DNA of 64,000 nucleotides, taken from the NCBI GenBank assembly GCA_963921825.1, contig OY997589.1:15397735-15461734 (forward strand), given 5' to 3'. This document shows, in pieces, positions 47,392-58,978 of the stretch. This DNA is from Erodium maritimum (Eukaryota; Streptophyta; Magnoliopsida; Geraniales; Geraniaceae). Within the stretch, counting starts at the first letter, position 1, and each line of letters starts with the position of its first letter. The notes beneath the pieces were generated by a model. The model did no database searches and was not told the DNA's origin. It saw only the letters and a program-made list of their open reading frames with translations. A program made the position numbers and the translations under genes.

Positions 47392-49029
47392 TCATGCTCT
47401 TGGACTTGGACTCAAGGACATTGTGATGTCTTGGAACACCTTGAGCCTCTTCTCCAACTTCATTTCAGTAGAACTGTTCTTGTTCCCTGCTCCCTCCGAG
47501 CCCAGAACAGCTGCAAGAATGGCTTCTTCGAAGTCATCATTGTCCGGCAACATATCTGTCAACTTGTCACCTGATTCTTCAAAAGAAAGGGACAGCCTTC
47601 TTCTGGACTTAGTAGTCTCTGACTCCACCTGTTTTGCCACCGGGTTCGGGTTCATCATTGGATTGTTGGCAGCATTTCCAGACCTTGTTCTCTTGAGGCT
47701 TTCATGAAAGCTATTCCCAATTGTGACTGGTTCCTTGGTGTATTTGGCTGAGTAGAAGGGCTGAGCTGCAATGTTGAGCTGATTAGCAAGTGGCTGTTTC
47801 ATGACACTTCTCTGCTGTGAGATCGGAATCTGATTTATTAAATTCACATTCTCATCAGCAAAATCATCTCGAGCAGGCTTTGGCACTGGCACGGCGACAT
47901 GGTCCCTGCAAGGCTGAGGTTGCCAGATTGAGGACGAGCTCAGCAAGGCATCGAAGAGCCTGCTCTGTTCTACCCTGTCCCCTCCCATGGTCATCATTTC
48001 AGACTCGAGGTCCTTGAGCATATGCTGTGCCCTCTCGTAGGCCTTCAGGTGAGAGTCTACACCCCGAGGGCCGTCTGCCATTGCCGGCTTCACTCGCCGG
48101 AGCGTTTCTTTGGCCTCCGAGATCCTCCCTTGCTTCATCAAACAGATGCCCAAATTGCACATCTTGTTGTTATCAGGAGCGATCGAAAGGGCTCTCCGGT
48201 ATGCATCTTCTGCTTCGATGTAGTTGTTCTGCTGCATCAATGCCCACCCCAGGTTCCCCTGAAACAGAAGAAAGTTTTGATTTTTACTACCCATTTGAAC
48301 TGTAACACATTGGGATTGTTTGGGAGGTTCTTACGAGTAAACGAGTCGCTTCCTGTTCCACGGAGACCTGAAATTTCTTTCCTTGGGACCGAGCCGTTTT
48401 GGTGCGCTTCCCATTGAAAGCCAGGCCTTGCTGAATTAAGAACAGCTTGTGCCTCAACAGAGCAATCTGTTCATCCAATCTCCCACACCTCTGTACATCA
48501 CCAATCCAATCAGAGAATGAGTAACTTTTGAATCTCCAAAATGGGCACAATTGAGTTGTTTTGTCAAGTTTAGATACCTTATAGAGATCCAAAAGAATGT
48601 TATCAAGAGACTCCTGGGACTGATCGGAGCACCGGCTGCGTAAGGACTTGATTGCTTCAATGGCTTCATCGGCCCTGTTCTGTTGCTTCATCACAATAGC
48701 CATGTCTTTCAGAGCACTGTCGACTCTGTCGCCGGCATTAATGGCAGCCCAGAAGAGAGGTATTGCCTTCTCCGGATCCTTGTCCACCAGCTGCTCAATA
48801 CAAACACCAAATTATTCGATTTCCATCAGACGAGATGTAAATGAAACTCAAGTAGATTTACCTGAACATTCTTGGCCCTCACATAAGGAGAGTCTCCGAC
48901 TGGGACCTTATGTGTCACGTGGAAGGACTCGGACTGAGTTCTAGAGATGCCGAGAGGCTTGGCCGGCGAGCAAGGAGCGGACTTGGTGGGCCTGAAACCT
49001 GGAGGACCATTCCACATGTCCTGCAACAT
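47392..49029 (-). CDS. TPR protein of the POLLENLESS3 / MS5 family (POLLENLESS3-LIKE 2 type)
   Basis: Four exons, read from 49029: 48862-49029, 48578-48790, 48335-48490 and 47392-48258. All introns are GT-AG; 467 residues. The N-terminus (FRPTKSAPCSPAKP, then SFHVTHKVPVGDSPYVRAK) and the helical repeats ALKDMAIVMKQQNRADEAI, NLGWALMQQNNYIEAEDAY and NKMCNLGICLMKQGRISEA are hallmarks of this plant TPR family (residues about 60-250). The C-terminal third is serine-rich and less ordered, with an acidic patch (DMLPDNDDFEEAI). Family members include TDM1/POLLENLESS3, needed to leave meiosis, and the sulphur-deficiency-induced SDI proteins; the POLLENLESS3-LIKE branch has no well-settled role. The start could instead be Met5 (MWNG). 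Confidence 0.92.
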
Positions 49030-49429
49030 CTTCTGGAACGGAGATTCAGATGGAGAAGAGGAAGAGAGAATGTGAAGGGACTGAGAGAGATGGAGATGCG
49101 GAGCGCGAGAAGAATGTTAAGAAGCGTCAATTTTTTTTTAAAAAAAGTGGATCGTTGAATGTTACCGTTGAGAAACTAGCCGTTGTGTCGTCTCAATTTA
49201 GGAAGGAAATATACGATATCTAGATATTGGTCCTCAGAGATTTATATAATTGGGGAAGTACCCCGACCCGCACGTTTGTTTATTACAGTTACGCCCTGAG
49301 AGCTTGAGGTTATATGACTAACCCCTCACATAGTTACAGACTTGTAATTCTAACATTAGGGTACTTAATAAACAAAAATAAGAGAACTAGTTAAATTAGT
49401 CAGAAATTGCATCTAATAAAACACTAGTT

Positions 49430-50225
49430 TTCTTTCATTTTCTGACCCTCTATTCTTTGTTTGAGAGGAAAATAGAGAGAAATAAATGTATTAATAAAGA
49501 AAGTGTAGGTTTTGGAATAAAAACCACAACTACCAGCAAAGTCCAACAAAAATCGTTCTAAAAGACAAAAGCAGCAAATAAAACAATCGAAAACAACCAC
49601 TCTAGTCCACCACAACAACCACCAGACTCGCGAACAGTGCCTCAGGAGATCGCTCAGGCAATCTTGATCGGACTAGTGAACATTACCATAGGAGACCGCA
49701 CAGGTGAATCCTATGGCCTCAAGGAGGCTAAGTGATCCATGCTCCTCCACCGAAAAACGGGCAGATCAGACCCAAAAACGACCCTGAAACAAGTACTCAC
49801 CGGACCCCACCAAGGTAAAGCAACTCCAAGACAACTACTGAACAAGCACTCACCAGACCTACCAAGAGAAACCACTGAAAATGACTGGGGGACAAAGTGC
49901 TAAAATCCTCAAGCATGACTCAACAATCCTCAAACGCTCCTTAAGGCACTCCTAGTCAGCACATCAGCCGGAGACTCGATCCACTAGAGGAAGGTAAAAT
50001 GACGGCCAACCGCTCTCATGCTGGAGAAGGACCCCTGCTGAACCCTAGCTAAAAGAATGCTTGGTTCAATGGCAGTGGACCTTGAGAAGACACGATTGCG
50101 TTCTAGCCAAATATGCCAAAGACACAACAACCTGATACCAGTCTACTCAAACCTCAGCCTCCGTAGCCCCACCAGAGAGATCCAAGACTTAAGAAAAAGA
50201 TTTGGCGACAGCGGAAGAACACCCA
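49430..50225 (-). mobile_element. LINE (L1-type) 3' end, reverse orientation
   Basis: The minus strand encodes HIWLERNRVFSRSTAIEP, the tryptophan/arginine motif at the C-terminus of plant L1 ORF2 after the zinc-ribbon region. It is followed by a T-rich 3' UTR that ends near 49430 (tttattaatacatttat). The reverse transcriptase core is absent, so it is a 5'-truncated copy with stops in the remaining frame. Confidence 0.65.
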
Positions 50226-50699
50226 CGACTCCCCACCATCCCAAAACTAGAGACCGGACCCTCCAGGTCCACGATCAATCGCCCGTGAGGTTGTTCCTCC
50301 AATCTCAGGATTTCCAAGTGTTTCAAATTTGGAATCAAATCCTCTCGTTGCGATCGTGGATCGTTTTCAACCTTCTGAATCAGAGCCCGTAGATCTTGGT
50401 GTGATTGCGTGCACAGGTCAACCCGAAACTTTGTATGCTCCAAGTCTTGGTTTGGAATTCTGATTGAGGCGTGGGCCAATTGATTTCAGGCCCAATCGTT
50501 GGTCCAAGTCCAACTTCGGCTTATGCAAGTGTTATGGGTTCTAAAATCAATGAGCTCGTAAAGGCCACTGTTGGGGTTGGGCCGGGTAATTCGAAATCTG
50601 TTGGCTACATTAGGGTGTTGGATGTGTGCCGCGAGATCGTGGAGTCCAACGTAGCTAATGGAGTCGATCAATTCTAATCATTTTCATGTTTGTTGTTTA

Positions 50700-52761
50700 T
50701 TAACCGGTTCAGACAACACAACCCAAATCCAACAATCAGCAATCAATCCTACAGGCACGACATGACCCGATTCTACCAGCACGACAATTTTCCAAGACAG
50801 TAATCGTAATGGTTCACAGTTCAATCAACTACGCTAGTTGTTCTCATCCTACATGCATACTAGTTCTTTATCCGATTATTAGGTTTCCCTATATGCCTTC
50901 TAGAACAACCGTAAATAAGAGGATTCGAGGTAATCCCTACCTTAGTCTCTATCTGGGTCGCCAAGCTGCTGACGTCCTGGCCAACTCCGGTGGTCTTCTC
51001 CGTGCTCGGGGTAAAGGCCTGGTTTAACACAAAATGGACGGTCATCAGTCCCGGTCCAACCGTAATGGTCCTCAAATTTAATAATTACGTCCAGTAACTA
51101 GTTTCGTCCAAAAGTCCTTTAGAAGTCCGATAAGTTGTCCGAAAGTCCAGGTATTATCTGATATGCTGGATTGGGGATGTTGGGGTACGAATACCGGTTA
51201 AACTATTGGGGTTACCACGTGGAGTGTGGTGTCGGCAAGTGATGGTAAGTGCAGAACGTTTGTGAGTGTAATTAAGGGTCAAAGCCTGGTATATTCGGTG
51301 TATCATGTTGTTGCTATGTGTGGGCAAGTGTGTCGTGATTGTTATGATGTGAATCATTGGTTGTGGTATGGTCGGGTGCGTGATAGACCGACGTGAGCAT
51401 GATTGTGGTGGCGGTACTGTGGTTACCTGTAGTCGTGATTAAGATTGTGACTGTGATTGTGACCCTGGTTGTGAGTGTGATTGTGGTTGTTTGATGCGCG
51501 GCCAGTAAAGTGTGAGAGTTGTACTTCCGTCAGGTGTGTCGTACCTTCCGGCGCGTAATTGATAAAGTGTCGCGTTTATGGTACTTTGGTTACATGAGAA
51601 AGGTGGTTTCCATACCTTCCGACCGTGAGTCGGTAAAACGTTGTGTCCCGCGAAGAGGTGGTTTCCCTACCTTCCGACTAGCACCCGGTAAAACGCTGTG
51701 TTGTGTGCCGCGAGGTTCCAGGCCGCGAAGAGGTGATTTCCCTGCCTTCCGTCGACCGGTAAAACGCTGTGTGCCGCGATGGGGTCGACCGCCCCTCCTG
51801 ACTTAGTGTTAGGGGAAAGTGCGTATGGCTACGCCGGGCCGAGTGAGTTGCTCCCAAGACCGTGCTTTGGTTACAAGTTGTGTATTTGATTAATGTTGTG
51901 GATTGAACGAGTGTTGCTGTGTCTGGAACATTGAGTGTCTTCCGTGTTATTTGTTGTCCTACTTTGATGCTACGAGTTCCGGAGAGACTGGTGTCACCCC
52001 GATGATATGTGTTCCTTAGGGGACGTTTCCGGGAGGATATCTCGTTTCACCCTGATGATCTGTGTCCCTTTGGAGACATTTTCGGGAATCCCGATGATAT
52101 GTGTTCCTTGTGGGAACGTTTCCGGGAATCCGATGATATGTGTCCCATCGTGACCGAGGGGTATTTCGGTACGAAGTATTGGCTTGCGTGTGGTTCGGAG
52201 TCTTGTGGCTTAAATCATATATATTTCCGTCCTTAGGTGTCTTACTTGGGTTGGTCCCTTCGTTGGGTGCCTGATTTGATGGTTGGTGTTTGAGTTAAAG
52301 TTGGTATGGTTAGACCGTGAGTGTCAGGTTTAAAAAGGGTTCTGTCTTTAAATTGGATTAAGTGTCGCATCGTTATATCAAACTTTTATTGTATTTTAAT
52401 TTGTGAAAAAAGGCCTTCTGGTAAATCCAAGTTGAGGCAGTTTTTATGGCTTTCCCTACTGAGCGTCAAGCTCACCCCCTTCCTGTGTTTTCTACAGGTG
52501 TTATCTTTGACTTGGAGTAGAGGACACCGCGGAGCATGGGGCTAGCGAGAGTCTGGGTGTATCTTTGTTTTATGTTTCGTAGGGACGTACTGTCTTATTT
52601 CTGAACTTATGTATTTGACTGAGCGTAGGACTCAGGGTTTCGAACTTATGTCGAATTATTTTTATTTATCTTGTCAATTATTTCTGGTTTTAAATCGTTA
52701 TGTTTCAATTCTCTCTAAGTCACGTCTCGAGTCCGATCAATACCTGATTTGGGGCGTGACA
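50700..52761 (-). mobile_element. Solo-like Gypsy LTR inside a LINE
   Basis: The right end is ggggcgtgaca, the same as at 1881; on the minus strand it starts TGTCACGCCCC. LINE sequence lies on both sides and no polyprotein or second LTR is visible, so a solo LTR left by recombination is the simplest reading. The left boundary is uncertain by about 100-200 bases. The body shows no close match to the other LTR, only a shared layout, so they are related families or old copies. Confidence 0.6.
51595..52150. repeat. Two minisatellite arrays inside the LTR
   Basis: At 51600-51785 about four copies of a unit with ggtttccctaccttccg, ggtaaaacg and gtgccgcga. At 51985-52150 four copies of a unit with gatgatatgtgttcctt and gtttccggga. 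Unit lengths are about 40-70 bp. Confidence 0.8.
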
Positions 52762-53118
52762 GTGTTGTTAGGGATTAGGTGGGTAGTCCGTGGAAGGATG
52801 CCCTCCTCAAACTCCGAAACGTATGGGTCAGCCTCCCAAGCATCTGTCAAATTACTATATTGCTAAGTCTAAGCATAAAGTATGTGCGAAGGCTCCGAAA
52901 ACCTCGAACGGTGAAGAGTGGGTCACTGACGAAGGTTGATCTCCCTTGTAAATGTTTTATTTTGGACTTCCAAATCCTTGTTTTTTTAGGCTATGACCTT
53001 TTAGCTCTTTAGAGAGTATTTTTATATTTATTTATAATCGTTGTCAGGCCCTAGTCTTTCTTTGACACGGGATTCATACGCTCTTTTTAAAAAGCGTATT
53101 TTAATAAAAAAAAACGAA

Positions 53119-53612
53119 CTGAAAAAGAAACTTAATGATTACATGTACATTAAACACATATGTTCCCACCAAAAGGATTTTAATCCCATAGTGAAGATCG
53201 GAAGGAACAAAAGCATTGCCAATTTATGATATAGGTTAGAGTATATATTTTGTCCTGGAAAAGTTGTCTAAATGTGAATCTTGATTACAAAAGGATAAAG
53301 GTATCGAGTTATGTTACAGGCTGGTTTGGTTGTCTCTGCATTATGTTCTTACAAGCAAAGATCATCATGATCACAAATGGTGATAGAAATTTGAAAAGCA
53401 GGTTTGCTAGACCAATGATCTGGGGCTCGAAGATGCTCACAAAGGTTAGGAGCAAGATGACCTGGCAAAACCAGACAAAGGGTTAGTATTTCAGGACAGT
53501 TAACGCAAGATCAACATACTTATATAGGATGTAGAGAAACTTTTCCATCAAAGATTGGTAATATTGACAGTTTGGGGAGGATTGGATGCTCAAATATTGC
53601 ACTTTATCGCAT
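53119..53612. other. Spacer and 3' UTR of the ERD7-like gene
   Basis: No gene recognised. The part near 53613 should be the 3' UTR of the minus-strand gene. A 78-codon plus-strand frame at 53250 has no known relative. Confidence 0.45.
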
Positions 53613-56251
53613 TCACTTGGCCGTCTTAGCCTTCATATCATCAACTGCAGCTTTAGCAGTAGCTTTGGTCAAGCTGGAACTCTTCAAAACATTTTTTGGG
53701 TTAAGCGCCTTTCGGATCTTTAAAACAGCCCATGCGGTTCCAAATGCATGACCTGCAGCATCAAGACCTTCACTAGTTGCATGACCTGCTTCATCCCCAT
53801 ACCTACACAAGGCAATTTGGTGGTGATTAAACTGATATCATGTTGAAGGTAGATATGATTAATGCAAAATGAACACATTTGATAGCCTGATCAAGTGTTC
53901 ACTGGATACCCCGGATAAACCTCACCTGTGAGAGACGAGTTCAGTTGTCACAGTGGATGAAGTTGACAAAACATTTTTTCCAGCTACTTCACAAGCATCA
54001 CAGACCCTACCTTTTAGAGGAAAGTGGAAATGTCAATGATTGGGTACATGACATTTGATGATTAAGTAAATGGTTTAACACATACCGGGAATGAGTGTTG
54101 CACACACACACCGACAGAAACGAAGATCAAAGTTACCACTAAATTCAATTCTATTAAAGTAATATCATCTAGTTAATGAATGGTGTATGCATATCATAAC
54201 AGATCAAATTTGCAAGCATGGGTCATCTCAGAGCATAGTGCCGAAAAATCCATGAAAACTAATTTCAAATGTGTATCCAAATGAGCAATTAGAATTTGAA
54301 GAACTAAAAAATTCGAGGCCACAGCCCTACATGCAGAGCATGTATCGAGCAACAAATTTGATACTCAAGAGTCAGGAACAGCATTCACAATTTGCTAGAA
54401 AATCAAGCATTTGACAGCTGATAATAACCATATGACCTGAGACAAGTAAATTCCCAGTAGTAGCATACAAAGGTGAACAAGAGAGAAATTTCTTTCACTT
54501 GTTGCAGATCATGTGTTATCCCTATGGCCATTGCAGTCTCTCAACTCCAATACTGTTATATAATATAAACATTCTGAGACTAGCTCTTTGAAACCCATGA
54601 CATTTTTGTTTTTTGTGAAACAACATAGGCCTGAAACTTTAGATAACTTCAATGACTGTAGTTCAAACCCAAAGTTTAAACTTGAAACCCAAACCATCCA
54701 ATAATGTATCTCCAGATAATTGGTCTAAACATACAAGATTTTAAATCTAGACACCCAGCAAGCATATGGGAGAAAAACATGAAGTTATAATGATGGTAAG
54801 ATTTAATGCACAAAATTGAAAATGGAAACTTAAGAAAATTTTCATTTGATAAGCATGTACAATCAGGAGTAAGTGAGTAAACATACTAAATCCATCCAAG
54901 GAAGCAAGGACGATTTCTCCAGGTATGAGTCTAAAAAATTTCTTGCCCATTTTCGAGTTTGCAACAGAGCCTGTGAAGAATCCTGATACTCTTACAACTC
55001 CAGAGAGAACCCCATTTGCTACTTTCTCTGTCATTCTTGACACATTCTTCACCCTGCAAAATCACCTAACCTTAACAAAACATAGATCCTTGTTCAAAAT
55101 TAAGCAATCATGCCAAGCAAGACAATTTACCCAGAAGACCACCAATGTCAGGTTCCTAATCTAAAATCAACCATGATTATATCACAAGATGATCTATGCA
55201 ATTTTAATTATCCGTGTTATTCATTTGCATAATAACTAGCTGATTAGAAATGATTATGCTAGTTGGGCCACATAACAAAATGATCCATTGAGTAAGTAGT
55301 GTTCCAAATGCTAAAAGAACATAAAAATTTGGATCCTCATTGCCCCATAAACAATACTTATAACTCCAAATTAGATACTATAAGAAACCATTTCATGTAC
55401 CTGTGGATCCTCCTCAAGGTATCAGGATTGACCTCCTCTGGGGCACCAGGAGTGAGGCGCTTCTTCATTTCCTCATTGCCCCAATTCAATCTCTCCACAG
55501 TCACATCGCCGCACCACAAAATCCCCTTTATCAGCTGAGAAGACCCGGAAGCAATCAACCTCGCGGCACTCCCGCTGTACTCCTCCACATTTGGCGCCAG
55601 CGTCGTCCAATACGCCGCGCACTTCTCACCCATGACAGCCCTCTTCTTCTCCGACATCAAATCCGCCGGCGACATCTTCGTCGCCACAGACTCATCTAGA
55701 ACCCCCATCTCCTTGGCCTTCTGCGAGACCCTCTGCCGAGAAAAGCTGCTGTAGGTATGCAAAATCTCATCGAGATTCTTCAGCAAACCCTCCTGCCCTT
55801 TCGACGCAATGGTGAGCCCGTAGTTGAGCAAATTGCCAGAATCGGAGGGGGTCTCCTTGGGGGCGCGAATCGCGAAGAAGTAATGGGAATCGTCGACCTT
55901 GACGACGGCCTCGTCGGCGGCGAGCGGCCATTGGATGTCGGCGACGCAGGCGAGAACGGCGACTACATTGGGGCCCTGGAGGAGGCTGACGATTGTGAGA
56001 TCGCCAAAGGCGAGCTGGACGCTGTAGTGCTTGTCGATGAGGTGGAGGATGGCGCCGGGGATTCTAAGGAGGAGGTCTTCGCTGCAGATCGGAGGAGCAG
56101 ATGGAGAGGAATCAGGGGAGGATATGGGGCTGGAGACTAGGTTTTCGAGGTCTGTTGTGTTGATTTTGGGGTAGGAAATGGGGGTGGAGGCGGTGGGATT
56201 TTGTGGGGTTGATGTATCTACTTTCGGGTACAGAGGACTTTTGTTAGCCAT
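53613..56251 (-). CDS. ERD7: Senescence/dehydration-associated protein, ERD7-like
   Basis: Four exons, read from 56251: 55401-56251, 54887-55053, 53926-54010 and 53613-53802. All introns are GT-AG; 430 residues ending in TGA. The N-terminal 60 residues are rich in Pro, Ser and Thr. A conserved first domain follows (LLLRIPGAILHLIDKHYSVQ). The C-terminal senescence domain (about 235-410, shared with spartin) includes GEKCAAYWTTLAPNVEEYSG, NVSRMTEKVANGVLSGV, VCDACEVAGKNVLSTSSTVT and GLDAAGHAFGTAWAVLKIRK. ERD7 proteins bind lipids and help membranes respond to cold, drought and senescence. Exon 3 uses the acceptor at 54011-54012 because only it keeps frame. Length is close to Arabidopsis ERD7 and nothing is missing. 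Confidence 0.95.
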
Positions 56252-56489
56252 TTGCGTCTGGAGGGGAAGGAATTAGGGCTTCGATTCGACTGGACTACAA
56301 GAAAAATATTACAGAGCAAAGTTGGGAAAGAGAAGACGAACGAGGAGATGTTGGTTGGGGAAGACACGTGGCCATGTCAACTGTCTCTGGGTCTTTCCCG
56401 CCCTGGTACCGCTAAAATGATTTTTTATATTTCTTTTTTATTAATAACATATCTTTTTATATTCTTGTGTTTTATAACAATAACAACTT

Positions 56490-56747
56490 TTCCGTTTTGG
56501 TAACCTCCTTTAATACCTTTTATGAATTGATCACTGATTATTTAATACTCCTTATGTATTGGTAACAGAACATATCAAGAGTTTTGAGTTTATTCAAACT
56601 CGTAACATTCCTATCTCTAACATGAATTGGTTACAAATCATCAAAATGTCGTAAATTTGACCAAAATTTTGTCCAAAGCGTTACCAAGACATCATAGTAG
56701 TAAAAGAGTGTTACTAATAGAAAAGAGGTAATAAAGATAATTAACCC
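56490..56747. mobile_element. Diverged relative of the APX-intron MITE
   Basis: The right end (gtgttactaatagaaaagag followed by gataattaaccc) matches the inverted end of 45560-45738, and the interior shares gaccaaaattttgtcca and atcaaaatg. The left end is worn or truncated, so no duplication can be set. It lies upstream of the ERD7-like gene. Confidence 0.65.
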
Positions 56748-56864
56748 ATAATTTTTTTCTCAATATTTTATTATTGATGGGATTGTATGAGAAAAATTTA
56801 TTTTAATCTATTTTTCTTTTGAAGGGAATTATATATTTTATTTGACAATAAAGGTAAAAGATAA

Positions 56865-57274
56865 GGAAAACTACCAATACCTACCCAAAACCATGCCCAT
56901 TTAACTGATGTATACCCCGAAGTTTAAAGTTAACTGATGCATACCCTGAAGTTTCGAAAATGTAACTCAAAACCCATCCGTCAGCTAAAATGACGAAAAT
57001 ACCCTCAACTACACTTCAATAATTATGTTTAAAAAATTATTTAAAATTTTACTTATTAAATGACTTCATTTATAGTTTTAAAAAATTATTTAAAAAATCA
57101 CTAAGGGTAGTTTCGTCATTTTAGCTGACAGAAGAGGTTTTTAGTTACAAGTTGTAACTTAAGGGTATGCATCAGTTAACTTTAAACTTCAGGGTATGCA
57201 TCAGTTAACTTTAAACTTCAGGGTGAACATCAGTTAAATGAGCATGGTTTTGGGTAGGTATTGGTAGTTTCCCC
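56865..57274. mobile_element. 410-bp Mutator-like foldback MITE
   Basis: Inverted arms begin ggaaaactaccaatacctac at the left and its complement at the right (ggtaggtattggtagtttcc) and cover most of the element. A perfect 10-bp duplication taaaagataa flanks it (56855-56864 and 57275-57284). Internal direct copies of gggtatgcatcagttaac occur in the right arm. Confidence 0.92.
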
Positions 57275-57284
57275 TAAAAGATAA

Positions 57285-57653
57285 TATCCAAAATAAAAAG
57301 ATAGACATAGTCTCAGATATGCTCGAGGCATTGATCATGTAGCAGAGATTGATGATGTATTCTCGTAAGAAAGTCTAATACATCCGTAGGAAAAGCAAAA
57401 GAACTGAAGACATGCATACTGCAGGCGAGCCCGGATAAGATACCGCTATCCTGGTAGTTGGAGGTAAATGGTTCGATGAAGGGGTGGGATATGTCTATCC
57501 AACTTGAGCTGAATAGTTCCTCCTTATGTCCGGCCCCATCAGTCAGCGTCCACCGTAATTCAGCCTCCCAGGGATTCGTCGACCGTGAGTCTCGTTGTGG
57601 TTGTCATCTTTTCCGGTGGTAAATCAGTGACTTGAGTCCAGAGTGGGATTCGA
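57285..57653. other. Unassigned spacer
   Basis: No gene recognised. It adjoins the copia gag relic and may belong to it. Confidence 0.4.
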
Positions 57654-58275
57654 CTAAACGGGAGAGTCCTTTAAACGGGTTGCTTCATCGATCTTCATAT
57701 GACTAACAAGGTCTTGAAGCGTCAAATCCTTCTCTCTGTGTTTGAGGTGGTTGCGGTAGTTCTTCCACGACGGTGGAAACTTCTCTACCAGCACATGGGC
57801 GAGGAACACCTCATTCATCTGCATCCCTTCATCAACAATAGCGGCAGATAGGTCCTCATAAACGTGTACCTGATCCATAATATATCAATTGTCAACCATC
57901 TGAAAGGCAAGCCACTTGCCCATGACGTACTTCTTATTCGCAGTGTCGTCAGCCCCATACTTCTTCTCTAAAGTCTCCCAAATAAATTTGGCAGACTTAT
58001 GAAGGCAAAGCAAGTCGAAGAGGGTGTTGGTGATAGAACTCAGAATCTGGCACCGGGCAGTTTTATTATCCTTAGTAAATTTGATGAGTTTGGCCTCATT
58101 GTCCCTAACAACGGAGGCAACTAAGGGAGTGATACCACAGGTAATAGATAAAGGAACAGGGGGATCATTCAACAACACATAATCGATGTCCATTTGTTCA
58201 AAAAACATCATTAACTTTTAAGGCCAACGACGGTAATTAGTACCGTTGAGAGGTTCAACACGGAAAAAATCATGC
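57654..58275 (-). pseudogene. Copia gag fossil
   Basis: The minus strand shows the start of a copia gag, with EPLNGTNYRRW near the beginning and FFEQMDIDYVL soon after, then the UBN2 domain (IWETLEKKYGADDTANKKY, LAHVLVEKFPPSWKNYRNHL). A broken, isolated piece with no LTR or pol visible beside it, so it is an old truncated copy. Confidence 0.8.
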
Positions 58276-58978
58276 ATAATACGAACAACAACAAGAAGCA
58301 TAGAATTCAAGTTCGCATGCATGTTCATATTCATGTTTGTTATTATAGTTCACGATATATAAAGGATTTAATTTTTTCTTTCAAATTGTTGGATTATATA
58401 TGCAGAACTGGAAGATTTACTGAACATAACAAAATGAAACAAACAAGTGTAAGTTGAAAATGACCAGTCGAGATGAAGTGTAGAACAGAAGTAGTTATGG
58501 CGTGGCAATCTCGACCACTTACTTGAAAGCAAAATTTCAGCGTGACCGTGGTTGCGATCAACAGTGGTTGCTCCCCAAGGTTACACAACTCTACCCAACA
58601 GCGCGCCCACTCACTTTACTGGATGTGGATTCAGCAAAACAACGACCAAAACTTTGGTGTAGTGAGAATAGAACGTGTATATGAAAAAGATTATAAATTT
58701 GGCTCTTGAATTATAGAAATTGTGTGAAAGCAAGAGAGCCAGAGCTAGTATTTATTGGCTGAGAGACGAAGGGGTAAAAGAGTAAAACCACATAACAAAT
58801 ATATGATTTTCGTTTCAAAGAATTAAAGGAAAAGAAACGGCCCACTTAAAACCCATATTAATTTGTCAAAATTCCCGTTACAACAAAATCAAAAATGGAA
58901 ATCGTTACGATTTTTTTAAAAAGGTTTGAAAAAATCTTCAAAGGAGATCGGAAAAACCATTTCCCCAAAATTAATGTT

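Larger units (their letters stand above)
50230..53114 (+). mobile_element. LINE derivative (ORF1-type) split by an LTR
   Basis: The left part (50230 to about 50690) has open ORF1-like reading (for example PSVSNLESNPLVAIVDRFQP). The right part (52762-53114) resembles the end of the LINE at 17260-19029: ggtagtccgtggaaggatgc here against ggtagtccttggaaagacat there, then a T-rich 3' UTR and an A-run at 53106-53114. No reverse transcriptase is present in either piece. The Gypsy-like LTR sits between them. The outer 5' limit and a target duplication were not found. Confidence 0.5.

Noticed and set aside
47224-48944. Several plus-strand frames across the TPR gene
   Set aside because: Antisense shadows of its coding exons on the minus strand.
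55403-56140. Plus-strand frames across the first ERD7-like exon
   Set aside because: Antisense shadows of a strongly conserved minus-strand exon.
58272-58740. LTR of the second copia relic
   Set aside because: No TG...CA boundaries, primer site or duplicate copy could be found.
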